28,434 nucleotides of DNA from a virus: the IMG/VR virus record IMGVR_UViG_3300022226_000017, positions 1-28,434 of that record. The stretch is one strand, 5' to 3'. Positions within the stretch are counted from its first letter, which is position 1; each line of letters opens with the position of its first letter. Shown piece by piece: positions 1 through 7,800 of this stretch. The notes under the pieces were generated by a model that did no database searches, was not told the origin of the DNA, and was given only the letters and a program-made list of their open reading frames with translations. Made by a program: the position numbers and the translations under genes.

Positions 1-353
<353 letters not shown>

Positions 354-369
<16 letters not shown>

Positions 370-623
370 ACCTTCCACGCCTCATCGGAGATCGTGAAAA
401 CGGCCGTGATGTCGTGCAGCACCGGGATATCAGCCGGCGCGCTGATTTTGCTGTCTTTGGTCGGGCCGGTGTCGCACAACTGCATTAGGCCGCGGGTCGT
501 GCCCCATCGAATCGCCATCCGGGCTTCGGTGAGCGCCATCGTCGTTGCGGTGAGGTCTTGATCGTCTGGCACCAAACCGCCAAACACGCCGCGGTGCTTT
601 GTCGTCACAAGGATTGATTTCAC
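354..623 (-). CDS. Hypothetical phage protein, 89 residues
   Basis: Starts at GTG 623, preceded by AGGAG with a spacer of about nine or ten bases, and ends in TAA at 354-356. The protein has mixed charge with no signal peptide or membrane segment. It carries a central alpha-helical stretch with ALTEARMAIRWG and a hydrophobic C-terminal half with an ITAVFTISDEAWKVW ending. It lies between the annealing-protein candidate and the Gly-Tyr repeat gene, in the same leftward run. I do not recognise the family. Coding status rests on the good ribosome binding site, tight packing and lack of a better alternative. Confidence 0.7.
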
Positions 624-663
624 TTTTCAGATCTCCTGATGCAGTTGATGAAACTGGGTTGCG

Positions 664-1572
664 CTAATACGGAATCTCGTCATCGGTATACTCCGGCGGT
701 TCCTCGGTGGGTCGATTGGCGTTGCGCCTGCGCTCGAGCTCCTCGGCGGCGGCCGCGACAATGTCGGGCTTGTCCATGTCGGTGCAGATCCACTTGAGGT
801 AGTCGCCCGGGACGTCTTTCCATGGCTTGCCCTTGTGCTTGCCGAGCGGGCAGGTCTCGAGCGGGCGGCCGCTGGCGTAGGGAGCGCGGCCACCTTCAAG
901 GCGCGTCTCGGCGGCTTGTGTGCGAGCGTCGCGGCGCGTCTTGTCGAGATCGACCGGGCCCATGCGTCGTTTGATCTCGGTCGCGAGTCCGGAGAGTCCG
1001 GCGCAGCGCTTGACCGCATCGACGTGTGCGCGCTTGGCGGCTTTCTTCATCGCGCTATTGAGGCTGCCGTAGACTTCCTCGAGCGAACAAGCGCCGGTGC
1101 CTTGGGACACAGCCGCACCGCTCGCGTTGTAGAGCTCGCAGTCGATGATGATGTGCTTTAGCTCGTAGCCCTTGAGCGCGGCGCGTTTGAAATCGTCCAT
1201 GCCGAGAAAGCGCGTGCCGAGACCGAGCAGGCCGCACACCTTCTCGGCGCCCTTCTTGCTTAGGTCCGGATCCGAGAAATGGTACGGCGTCGTTTCCGGC
1301 GTGCAGTCGCCCTTGGGTGGCGGGCCGCCGTTGTTGCAATTCGCGGCTTTGACGACGTGAATCTGTATGACGTCTTCGCCGTCGATCATGTGCTCGAGCA
1401 GCCAGTCCACGAGCGCCTGGTAGTTCTCGCCGCGTTTCTGGATTTGCAGCGCGAAGGATGCGGGATCGACGTCGAACGGATGGGCGGGCACGCCCGGCGG
1501 TTCATAAGCGGTGACGGCCGTCGTGGTGACGGGTTCCGCCGTGCCTTCAATAATTTTCGGTTCGTTTTCCAT
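664..1572 (-). CDS. Rad52/Erf-like single-strand annealing protein candidate with DUF3820-type C-terminus
   Basis: 302 residues from ATG 1572. GAGA lies upstream, and the frame extends further but without a better start. Residues ~60-200 carry the pattern seen in phage annealing proteins: LSKKGAEKVCGLLGL (104-118), an II-D-CELYN strand with GTGACS (159-163), then NSAMKKAAKRAHVDAVKRCAGLSGL (172-196). Residues ~238-280 match the GKHKGK-W-DVP-DYL-W signature of the DUF3820 / exonuclease X C-terminal type domain (LGKHKGKPWKDVPGDYLKWI). The extreme C-terminus is acidic, TDDEIPY, resembling the protein-interaction tip of bacterial SSB. The likely role is binding and annealing single-stranded phage DNA during recombination and replication. 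Seen: the motifs. Inferred: the activity. No nuclease partner is visible in the window. Confidence 0.65.
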   Translation of the reverse strand: MENEPKIIEGTAEPVTTTAVTAYEPPGVPAHPFDVDPASFALQIQKRGENYQALVDWLLEHMIDGEDVIQIHVVKAANCNNGGPPPKGDCTPETTPYHFSDPDLSKKGAEKVCGLLGLGTRFLGMDDFKRAALKGYELKHIIIDCELYNASGAAVSQGTGACSLEEVYGSLNSAMKKAAKRAHVDAVKRCAGLSGLATEIKRRMGPVDLDKTRRDARTQAAETRLEGGRAPYASGRPLETCPLGKHKGKPWKDVPGDYLKWICTDMDKPDIVAAAAEELERRRNANRPTEEPPEYTDDEIPY

Positions 1573-1858
1573 TGATCGACTTTCTCGGTAGGTGGTGCAC
1601 GGCTGCCATGCGCGATGATGGCCGGCCGCCGGTGCGGATGAATTCGCCGCGCTCGCGAGCGGTCCAGACGGTTGTGCGAGGCCCGCCGGCCATGCCGTCT
1701 TCGAGCGGTGCGATGTTGGGCCAGCGAATGTAGTCGGCCAGGCGGCGTGCCGGCGGAGAGACGGCGTTAAACGCGCCCCACACCGCGAGCAGCAGCGCGA
1801 GGCTAAACAGTATGCCGCTCGCAAACGCGACCGCTATCCAGGTCCAGAACGAGATCAT
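1547..1858 (-). CDS. Small single-pass membrane protein
   Basis: 103 residues from ATG 1858, which overlaps the stop of the upstream gene as ATGA. Its end overlaps the start of the annealing-protein candidate by 26 bases. Residues ~2-32 are a long hydrophobic segment (WIAVAFASGILFSLALLLAVWGAF), followed by a polar, basic cytoplasmic-type tail. No cleavage site is evident, so it probably stays anchored. In an early-type gene run such proteins can be inner-membrane modifiers or exclusion factors, but nothing here decides that. It could also be a minor lysis protein, although the lysis cassette is elsewhere. Confidence 0.65.
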   Translation of the reverse strand: MISFWTWIAVAFASGILFSLALLLAVWGAFNAVSPPARRLADYIRWPNIAPLEDGMAGGPRTTVWTARERGEFIRTGGRPSSRMAAVHHLPRKSINGKRTENY

Positions 1859-2091
1859 GGGTGCCCCCTTCGGTTTATTGCGTAATAGTCTTCGAGGATC
1901 GCTTGCAAGATCAGATATTGCTCGTTTGCCGTGCGCTTCGAGATCCGGCCCTTGCCAATGAGGCGCGGATAGACATGGCGGCGGAGCTTGAGCTCGCGCT
2001 CGAGCTCGGTGATTTTGGCATTGATCGAGACGTCGCTCGTCGTCGGTTTGCCAAAGAGCTCGCGGTTAGCGACCGGATCAGACTGCAGCAT
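1855..2091 (-). CDS. Small helical phage protein (RRHVYPRLI-type)
   Basis: 78 residues from ATG 2091. Residues ~23-65 form a predicted coiled coil or helical hairpin with the pattern KITELERELKLRRHVYPRLIGKGRISKRTANEQYLILQAILEDY. Small proteins with the same ELxxRRxVYPxxVxxGKxxxxxAxxxxxxMxAIxxDY pattern are widespread in tailed phages and have no agreed function, so this is a family resemblance from memory. The start overlaps the upstream 64-residue gene by 14 bases and the stop overlaps the next start by ATGA, implying translational coupling. Confidence 0.75.
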   Translation of the reverse strand: MLQSDPVANRELFGKPTTSDVSINAKITELERELKLRRHVYPRLIGKGRISKRTANEQYLILQAILEDYYAINRRGHP

Positions 2092-2272
2092 GGCGGTGCT
2101 CCCTTAACGTCGCGAGGAGATCGGCAAAGCTGTTGGCAAAGTCCAAGCAGCCCGGACAGTTCACGGCCTTGAGCTCGGCCGGATCCTCGCCGACCCACTC
2201 CTCGAGCTCGTCGCGGGCCATGCCGCAAAGCGCGCGAGGTGCGTCTGGCGTGATGAGTGCATGGACAATCAC
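2078..2272 (-). CDS. Small Cys-motif protein, possible zinc binder
   Basis: 64 residues starting at GTG 2272, which overlaps the TGA of the upstream gene as GTGA. An LCG near residue 16 and a CPGC near residue 40 could form a four-cysteine-type site, but only three cysteines are visible, so metal binding is uncertain. The opening ALITPDAPRALCG and the segment DELEEWVGEDPAELKAVNCPGCLDFA look like a compact domain seen in small phage proteins. No strong ribosome binding site is seen, and coupling to the upstream gene is the likely way it is translated. Confidence 0.6.
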   Translation of the reverse strand: MIVHALITPDAPRALCGMARDELEEWVGEDPAELKAVNCPGCLDFANSFADLLATLREHRHAAV

Positions 2273-2574
2273 GGCCCGGGGCCGGTGAATGCCGTCTCGG
2301 CGTTGGAGAGATTCGAGACCGAGCCCGCGTCGATGACGCGAACCTCGACCGGGAAGCGACCGCTTCGGCCGTCGCGCCATTTGGTGTACTCGGCGAGCTC
2401 GCGCGCCACGAGTCCCTGGATGGTCGTTGTGCCAAACGTGAAGACGCCGGCGTGGGCTGGCGGGATCTTCGGCGGTTTCCAGTAGCCGCCCGGGCTGCGC
2501 GTCAAGATGCCCGCGCCGTGCTTGCGTGCGATCTCGAGCGCGTTCTGCATGGTGCGGCTGAGCTGTTTTGGCAT
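2269..2574 (-). CDS. Small phage protein, first gene of the left operon
   Basis: 101 residues from ATG 2574, with CAGGG about nine bases upstream. The frame remains open further upstream, but that part is translation of a tandem A-rich repeat, so 2574 is preferred. The core AGILTRSPGGYWKPP ... FGTTTIQGLVARELAEYTKWRDGRSGRFPVEVRV resembles a common small phage protein with the pattern GGxW ... FxTxTVxALVxxGLxxYT, possibly a winged-helix-like fold. No function is assigned to that group to my knowledge. It is the first gene after the 450-base leader, and its stop is fused to the next start (GTGA). Confidence 0.7.
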   Translation of the reverse strand: MPKQLSRTMQNALEIARKHGAGILTRSPGGYWKPPKIPPAHAGVFTFGTTTIQGLVARELAEYTKWRDGRSGRFPVEVRVIDAGSVSNLSNAETAFTGPGP

Positions 2575-2578
2575 GGTA

Positions 2579-2600
2579 AAAAACCCTGTAAAAACCCTGT
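2579..2600 (-). repeat. Tandem 11-base direct repeat in the leader
   Basis: Two perfect copies of AAAAACCCTGT (2579-2589 and 2590-2600), followed by another run of A. On the transcribed strand this reads ACAGGGTTTTTACAGGGTTTTT, ending just upstream of ATG 2574. It may be a protein-binding site (operator) or simply contain the AGGG ribosome binding site twice. The one-turn spacing of 11 bases favours a side-by-side DNA-binding arrangement, but this is inference. Confidence 0.5.
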
Positions 2601-2675
2601 AAAAATGCGGTCGCCGGCGTGGCGTTTGTGATGCCAAGAGGCCCGGGAGGGTTCAAACCCGGGGCAACTAGCGAC

Positions 2676-2719
2676 GCGCCGGCGGCCGCAAAAAGAAAGT
2701 TAGCACACCGCGCCGGCGC
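2676..2719 (-). promoter_or_regulatory. GC-rich inverted repeat in the leader
   Basis: GCGCCGGCG at 2676-2684 is matched by its exact reverse complement CGCCGGCGC at 2711-2719, with 26 bases between. In a leftward transcript it could form a nine-pair stem in the leader between the candidate promoter and the first gene. There is no U-run directly after it, so it is not a standard intrinsic terminator. Each arm is itself nearly palindromic and the sequence is GC-rich, so chance is a real alternative. Confidence 0.35.
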
Positions 2720-2740
2720 CGTAAATGACCGAATTCACTA

Positions 2741-2769
2741 GAATTATTTCCGCCGGTTTTTGCGCGCAA
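2741..2769 (-). promoter_or_regulatory. Candidate leftward sigma-70-type promoter
   Basis: On the minus strand TTGCGC (2769-2764) is followed by a 17-base spacer and TAATTC (2746-2741). Two or three bases differ from consensus in each box. It lies about 165 bases before ATG 2574 in the AT-rich part of the intergenic region, where a promoter for the leftward small-gene run would be expected. This is prediction from sequence pattern only. A phage-encoded polymerase promoter is not excluded. Confidence 0.3.
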
Positions 2770-3024
2770 TTTTCCGACTCGACACATTTCCTCTAAGACT
2801 CTCCAGATAGGTAATAGTAGTTACTGGAATTTTAGCTACGGTGGATAAGTTCAAAAACGCTAGGCTCCGCGCGGGCTGCAGAAGAAAATTGCATGTGGAC
2901 AAGCTGTTAGCGACCTGTTGACGGCCTGTGTAGGAAATTTGTCTCCACGCGGGGATGCGCGTATTGATTTGCACTCCTAGACTGCTCCACGGTAGCGTGT
3001 AGCAGTTGACGCCAAGGAGAAGCC

Positions 3025-3330
3025 ATGAGCCGTATCACTGCCAAGCAGACGCCCGACGTCTATCGGTCTGCACCGACCTGGGAGCCTAAGATCTCGAAAA
3101 CACTGCAACGCGCAGGCGCGGCCGGCTTGGCCGTCCTTGCCTTTGCGTGGCTAGTGTCGGATCCGCCGGCGCAAACCTACGAGCGACCGTGTGAGGAGCT
3201 CAACGCCAGAATCGCGGCGATCATCCTAGAGACCAATGCCGCGATGCTCGAGAAGCAGCCCGGCTTTCAACCCCTCTCCGCGTGGTCCACGATGAAGTGC
3301 GACGGCGCCGGCCAGTTCCGAGCACCGTGA
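3025..3330 (+). CDS. Small membrane protein, only plus-strand gene
   Basis: 101 residues from ATG 3025, with AAGGAGA at 3014-3020 and a four-base spacer, a strong start. Residues ~31-47 (AGAAGLAVLAFAWLVSD) are a single membrane span after a basic N-terminal stretch. The C-terminal ~55 residues would be outside, with cysteines at about 57 and 93 that could pair. It is convergent with the lysis-side gene, whose stop begins two bases away. Topology would suit a spanin-like, exclusion or envelope-modifying protein, but no family is recognised. Opposite orientation to every other gene suggests separate timing of expression. Confidence 0.75.
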   Translation: MSRITAKQTPDVYRSAPTWEPKISKTLQRAGAAGLAVLAFAWLVSDPPAQTYERPCEELNARIAAIILETNAAMLEKQPGFQPLSAWSTMKCDGAGQFRAP

Positions 3331-3331
3331 T

Positions 3332-3742
3332 CTAGGAGCGCTCCGCTTCAACGATTGCAGCCAGCGCGCGGCGCTGTGACGACAGCCGTCTAGTTTTGTT
3401 GGTGAGCTCCGCGACGTCGGCCGCTTGCCAAGACTCGGGCATGTAGTCGCGGCGGAACTCAAGCCGGCTTATGTCGTCCTCGAGTTGCGCGATCGTGCTC
3501 TCGATTAGAACCTTTAGCCCTGCGTTCACGGGCGCGACTTGTTTTTGCACGAGCTCGGTGATCTCGTCGGCCAGGGCATCGCCCAAAAATCCCACAAACG
3601 CCGGGCCGGCGATGAACCATGCTGTAGGCACCGCCACCATGCACGTCGTAGCCACTCCGCCAATGACGCCGAGCACCGCGCTTAGCGATAGCGTTTTGCG
3701 GTGCCGCTTTTCTTCGGCGGTCAATGATCTTGCTTCTGGCAT
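3332..3742 (-). CDS. Lysis-cassette membrane/coiled-coil protein
   Basis: 136 residues from ATG 3742, with GGAG seven bases upstream, immediately after the holin stop. Residues ~17-55 are hydrophobic and could span the membrane once or twice. Residues ~60-135 are a charged helical coiled coil (LVQKQVAPVNAGLKVLIESTIAQLEDDISRLEFRR ...). A membrane anchor plus coiled coil next to holin and endolysin fits an inner-membrane spanin or an accessory holin. Genes with this LVQ-PVNA-LK-hydrophobic-coil pattern occur in phage lysis regions. No outer-membrane spanin lipoprotein is seen on either strand nearby. The function is inferred from context. Confidence 0.7.
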   Translation of the reverse strand: MPEARSLTAEEKRHRKTLSLSAVLGVIGGVATTCMVAVPTAWFIAGPAFVGFLGDALADEITELVQKQVAPVNAGLKVLIESTIAQLEDDISRLEFRRDYMPESWQAADVAELTNKTRRLSSQRRALAAIVEAERS

Positions 3743-3743
3743 G

Positions 3744-4202
3744 TCAGAGCTCCGGTGCTGTCCTCGAACCGGTGATCGCGGCGGCGGCCTTCTTCGCCCA
3801 TCCGTTCGCGCTCATCTTCTCGGCCGAGCGGCCCACAATCCACACGCTGCAAACTCCGCCCCAAATGTAGGCGAAATTCTCATCTATGGCGATCGGCTGA
3901 CCGAAAGGAGATGCGATCGTCTGGACGACATACATGGCCAAGCCGGTGTAAACGATGGCCGGCCGCGCGCGCTTCGTGAAGCTGTCGCCCTGCGCCATTT
4001 CGGCGACGATGACATCCCTCACCTGGGCATAGCGCGCCTGGACGTTCTCCATGATGGCGAGCTCGAGGCCTGCCATGCGGTCCGCGTCCTTTTGCCTGAA
4101 TTGCTCGCGCTCCTCTTTGGAGAGCGTGAACTCGTCGGCGATCGCCGCGCCCTGCTCGAGCGCCTTGCCAAACAATCCGCCGATCATGTCCTTAAGTGCC
4201 AT
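3744..4202 (-). CDS. Holin, 3-TM / GTA-release type
   Basis: 152 residues from ATG 4202, with GAGGAG about seven bases upstream. The start overlaps the endolysin stop by 11 bases. The N-terminal ~75 residues are amphipathic and charged with LSKEEREQFRQKD. Then comes ARPAIVYTGLAMYVVQTIAS (~83-102) and a second hydrophobic span FAYIWGGVCSVWIVG (~115-129). The charged helix followed by the ARPAIVWTG-like turn is the signature of the phage 3TM holin family related to gene-transfer-agent release (PF11351-type). It would form the inner-membrane lesion that lets the amidase reach the cell wall. Only two clear spans are visible. Confidence 0.8.
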   Translation of the reverse strand: MALKDMIGGLFGKALEQGAAIADEFTLSKEEREQFRQKDADRMAGLELAIMENVQARYAQVRDVIVAEMAQGDSFTKRARPAIVYTGLAMYVVQTIASPFGQPIAIDENFAYIWGGVCSVWIVGRSAEKMSANGWAKKAAAAITGSRTAPEL

Positions 4203-4896
4203 GGTTTCGCTCCTCGAGTGCGTCAATGGGTTGGGATGCGCGCGCGGCTGCGTCGGCCTTGGCCGCGAGCTCCGGATCGTCGGGATCCGCGCGCTCGCCG
4301 CGGTAGTCGTTGGCGAGCTTGCCGAAATACCACCAGTCGAAATTGTCGCCTTCCCCGTCTTTGCGGCCCGACGGGTCGTACTTCGGCCGCTTGCCGCTGC
4401 CGGCCTCAATGGCCGCCCAGCGCACTTGATCGTGGCCGGCGATCGCCTCTTTCGGAAAGCCGAAGCGCGCCTCGAGCTCGATCACGAGCCGCGCCAGCGA
4501 TTCGTATTGCACGCGCTCGAAGCCTGAGTTGATCGTGCCGACGAGCTCCACGCCAAGCGTCCACTTATTGCAGTCGGCGCGGCCGTTCAAGATCGAGGCG
4601 CCGGCATGGTAGGCCTCCTGGTCGTATTCGACGAGCTTCCAGACTTCGCCATCGCGCCCAATCAGCAAATGCGCGCTTGCGTACATTCGCTCGGCCGGCC
4701 AAGTCGCCTCCTTCATGTAGTGGCGCCGTGCGGCCCGAGGGAGGTTGAGATCGACGAAGAGATCCCGGCAGATGCCCATGTCGTAGAGATTGTCGGGGTT
4801 GACGTTCTTGGCGGAGAAGTAGTGCACGACGAGGCCATCGACTGACTTGAGCGGCCGCGACGGGATGCAGTGACTTGGCAAGATCTTACTGCGCAC
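4192..4896 (-). CDS. Endolysin, N-acetylmuramoyl-L-alanine amidase (Amidase_2)
   Basis: 234 residues from GTG 4896, overlapping the end of the giant gene by 11 bases; TTG 4881 is an alternative start. The fold matches AmpD-like amidases: zinc ligands H25 (VVHYFSA), H155 (AGHDQV) and D174 in KYDPS, with likely catalytic E117 (LGVELVG) and K172. The YHAG at 96-99 and the SAHLLIGRDGE strand are also typical. The enzyme cuts the bond between muramic acid and L-alanine in peptidoglycan. There is no signal peptide, so it should depend on the holin encoded directly downstream. The last ~35 residues are a charged Ala/Asp tail without a known cell-wall binding domain. Confidence 0.9.
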   Translation of the reverse strand: MRSKILPSHCIPSRPLKSVDGLVVHYFSAKNVNPDNLYDMGICRDLFVDLNLPRAARRHYMKEATWPAERMYASAHLLIGRDGEVWKLVEYDQEAYHAGASILNGRADCNKWTLGVELVGTINSGFERVQYESLARLVIELEARFGFPKEAIAGHDQVRWAAIEAGSGKRPKYDPSGRKDGEGDNFDWWYFGKLANDYRGERADPDDPELAAKADAAARASQPIDALEERNHGT

Positions 4897-7800
4897 CGAG
4901 ATCCCCGGCGGCGAGCTCGGCCTCGAGCTCCTCGATTTGTCGGCGGATCTCCGCCGGATTGATCGCAAGCCGAACCTCGCGAGTGATCTGATTGCGCGCC
5001 CGATGGAGCTCGTTAATCGCATCGCGTTTGGCCTCCGCTGTGAGCTCGCGGTCGGCCTCAATGCGGTCGATCGCGTTTTCGATCTCGCGCACCTGGCTCG
5101 CGGCCTGCTCGAGCGCCGAGTTATTCGCCTGGAGCACTTGGCGCGTTGAGTCGCTCACGTAGGCCTCGATGCGGTCCGGTGAGCGGTCCGATATCAGGTT
5201 GATCGTGGCGACGACTTCGCGCGTCTCGCGCAGCATCGCATAGAGATCATCTTGCGATTTCGTTCGACGCAGCGGTCCGTCGTCGACGAAGGACCGCAGC
5301 AAGATATTGTCGCGCCAGGTCCGCGCCGGCGGGATGCCGCCCTCGCTGAGATCTCCGACGACATAGTCCGCCGCGCCGAGTGCCCAGGCGCCGAGCGTGC
5401 CGAAATAACCGCGGACAAGGTGCTCGGCCTTGAGCGGCGAGATCCCGAGCTTGCGACCGAGCGCGATCATGGCGTCGGACGTGTAGGCCTGGTACTGCTC
5501 GGCCGGCTCGACGGCCTCGAGCCATTGCGGAATGATCGGCGCGCCGGTGAATTTCTGATTACGCCGCAAGTCGTCGAGCGGCGCGTAGGCTTGCGGGATC
5601 GGGTTGAGCGAAAAGGTCTCCATCGCCATCCATAGCATCGCATCCGCGAGCTCGGTCTGGTCGTGGCTGTACATGTATTCGACCATCCGCTCCGGCAGCG
5701 TGCCGAATAGCGCGCCCGTCTCGAACGGCTTCGGAATGATGAGGTAGTCGTCTTCGCCTTCGCCGGTGAAGAAGATCCAAGAAAGATCCTTGATCCACTC
5801 CGGGAGCTCCTGATAGCGCTCGTCGTCCTTGTTCATCATGTACAAGATCAGACTCGGCAGCGTGATCGCAAGCCCGGCGCGAAGCGCGTAGGAAAAAGCT
5901 CGAGCTCCTAGAAACTTGAAGCGACCGGAGCGCATTTCGCCGGCCTCGCGCGCCACCCGGTAAAGCCCCTGCATGCGTGCGTTCAGCGGCCACACCGAAA
6001 GCGTGATGACGCGCAAGGCGTCGGAGCTGCCGTGCATGGCGAAATCGGTGGAGATCTCGCGGCCGGCGAGCGCCGCCTCGCGCGAGCTCACGCCTCGAGC
6101 TCTGAGCGCCTTGAACTCCGCAATGCGGTTCGCGTACTCGAAAGCCGACATGAACTCGTCGTAACGATCGAGCATCTTGTCCGGCGAGTCGATGACGTGA
6201 TCGACGTTGATGCCAGACGCCTGCGCCATCGAGGAGTAGCCCCCGCCGTTCGCCATGTAGAGCCAGTAATGCTCGTCGTTGTAGATCCGCTCGAGCAAGG
6301 CCTTGGTCGGTGCGGCGATCGGGACGATTTGCCCGCGCGAGAGAGTGAAGGCGTTCAAGGTGTCGCGGATGAAATTCTTAATTTGGAAATTCGGCGTGGC
6401 GGTCACGCCTCGGCGCAGCACATTGGAGAAGCCGCCAAGCACGTTGACCCAAAAGTTATGGATATTCGGGCCAAGATGATTGATCGCCTCGTAGAGCCCC
6501 GGATCCGCGATCTCAAAAAAGCGCTTCTTGCCGGCCTCGAAATAGAAATCTATGTTGCCCTTCGGATCCTGGCCGCGCTTCCAAAAAGCGACGTAGCCAT
6601 CGAGGTTCGACGCGAGCATGTCGATCATTTCGACGATCGCAATTTCTTCTTCGGATCCGACGAGCCCGGTCTTGGCCATGCGATACCAAGTCATATCGAA
6701 GCCGAGGCCCTCGACGAAGGCCTTGAGCACTTGCGCCTTGTCGATCGTGACGCGCGTGGTATCGGTGCCGATCGGCGCGGCGTAAAGCGCGGCCGTTTGA
6801 TTGTCGGCGCCCTCGAGCATCCGGTAAAACTTGCGCTTCCCGTCGTTGATTAAGCTCATCTGCACGAGCCGCGACATGTTCGAGACGATATTGTCGAAGA
6901 CGTCGTTGACGTTCGACGTGCCCCCCTTCAAGCGCATGAACGGCGAGCCGCGCTTCGGCCGCATGACGCGCTGATCGCCAGTGATCTCGTCGATGACGCG
7001 GTTGAAGGGAACGTAGTTTTTATTGATCTCCTCGATGGCCCTGCGGCTGTCGGGCGAAATGATCCCCGACTGCTCGTAGAAATCGAGCATTCGCTTGGAA
7101 AACGCGAGCCACTTGTCGAAGACGCGGCCGAGCTCGGCGTCCTCGTCACCGAGCCTCAAGCCGGCGGCGATCTCATCCGGACGCATGAGATTCTCGCGGC
7201 CCTGGTCTTGGAGCTCCTGGGCGCGTCTCGCCACCATGTAGAGCTGCATGGCGTCCATGCGATCCTCGACCGATGCGAAGACGTCCTTTAGGCCTTCGCC
7301 GGTGAATTCGATATCGCCCTCGGCGGTCCAGCCGATCGTGCCGCGATAAAACACCGCGCGCACGATGCCGTGAGCTCCTCGAGCCAGGCGAAACGCCTTG
7401 TAGGGCGAGTCGGTCGCATCGGCCACTTCGCCACGGATCTGCCGCTCGGCCTGCTTGAACGGCCGAAGCTCGTCGAAGGTTTTTTGTAGGAGCCGGTCAC
7501 TCCACTGATAAAAAATCTCGTTGAACCGTTGCGAGATCGAAAGCTTGTCCTTGCCGATCTTCGACGCGAGCCGAGCTCGATCGCCCTGCAGATGCCAAGC
7601 GTGCATGAGCTCTTGCACCGCGTAGAGCGTATCTCGAAGCTTCGGATGCTGGTCGAGCTCCTCCATGAAGGCATCGTAAAAACCGGGCGCGTGCTCGCGA
7701 GCTAGATGCTCCTGCGTGAACCACAGCCGGCCGAATTCGGCGAAGCCCTCGTAATCCTTCGTGACGTCGTAGCTCACCGTGAGGACCTCGGTGAGAAAGC

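Larger units (their letters stand above)
2575..3024. other. Intergenic control region between the leftward set and the plus-strand gene
   Basis: The only gap above 300 bases in the window. It is visibly AT-richer than the genes, especially around 2735-2900. It holds a tandem 11-base repeat near the left gene start, a GC-rich inverted repeat at 2676-2719, a candidate leftward promoter at 2741-2769 and the ribosome binding site of the plus-strand gene. I see no tRNA or convincing ORF. The position between a leftward operon and a rightward gene makes it the natural place for divergent promoters and for a regulator to bind. Confidence 0.6.

Noticed and set aside
1573-1824. Upstream extension of the annealing-protein frame
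   Set aside because: Overlaps the membrane-protein gene almost fully. The extension is Arg/Ala/Ser-rich with no matching domain, whereas ATG 1572 has a nearby binding site and sensible coupling.
2641-2670. GGGTTCAAACCC resembling a tRNA T-arm or an attachment site
   Set aside because: The five-base stem does not pair around a seven-base loop, and no D-arm, anticodon arm or acceptor stem can be built. It is treated as a chance short palindrome.
2744-2974. Minus-strand frame of 76 residues in the intergenic region
   Set aside because: It starts at GTG directly abutting AGGA without spacing, lies in AT-rich DNA, has composition unlike the neighbouring genes and runs over the candidate promoter.
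3335-3344. Perfect palindrome GGAGCGCTCC between the convergent genes as a two-way terminator
   Set aside because: There is no loop and no T-run on either side. The ten-base palindrome is too small to call.
3471-4532. Long plus-strand frame (353 residues) opposite the lysis genes
   Set aside because: It is antisense to well-supported holin and amidase genes, is Arg-rich at the end and has no domain pattern. It is typical of GC-rich shadow frames.
4886-4896. Stop overlap suggesting a frameshift fusion of the giant protein and the amidase
   Set aside because: The stop is clean, the amidase has its own candidate starts, no slippery sequence is seen, and the products are functionally distinct.
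6032-6853. Plus-strand frame of 273 residues opposite the LPD38-like region
   Set aside because: Antisense to a region with clear family motifs. Its composition reflects the reverse complement of GAG/CTC-rich codons.
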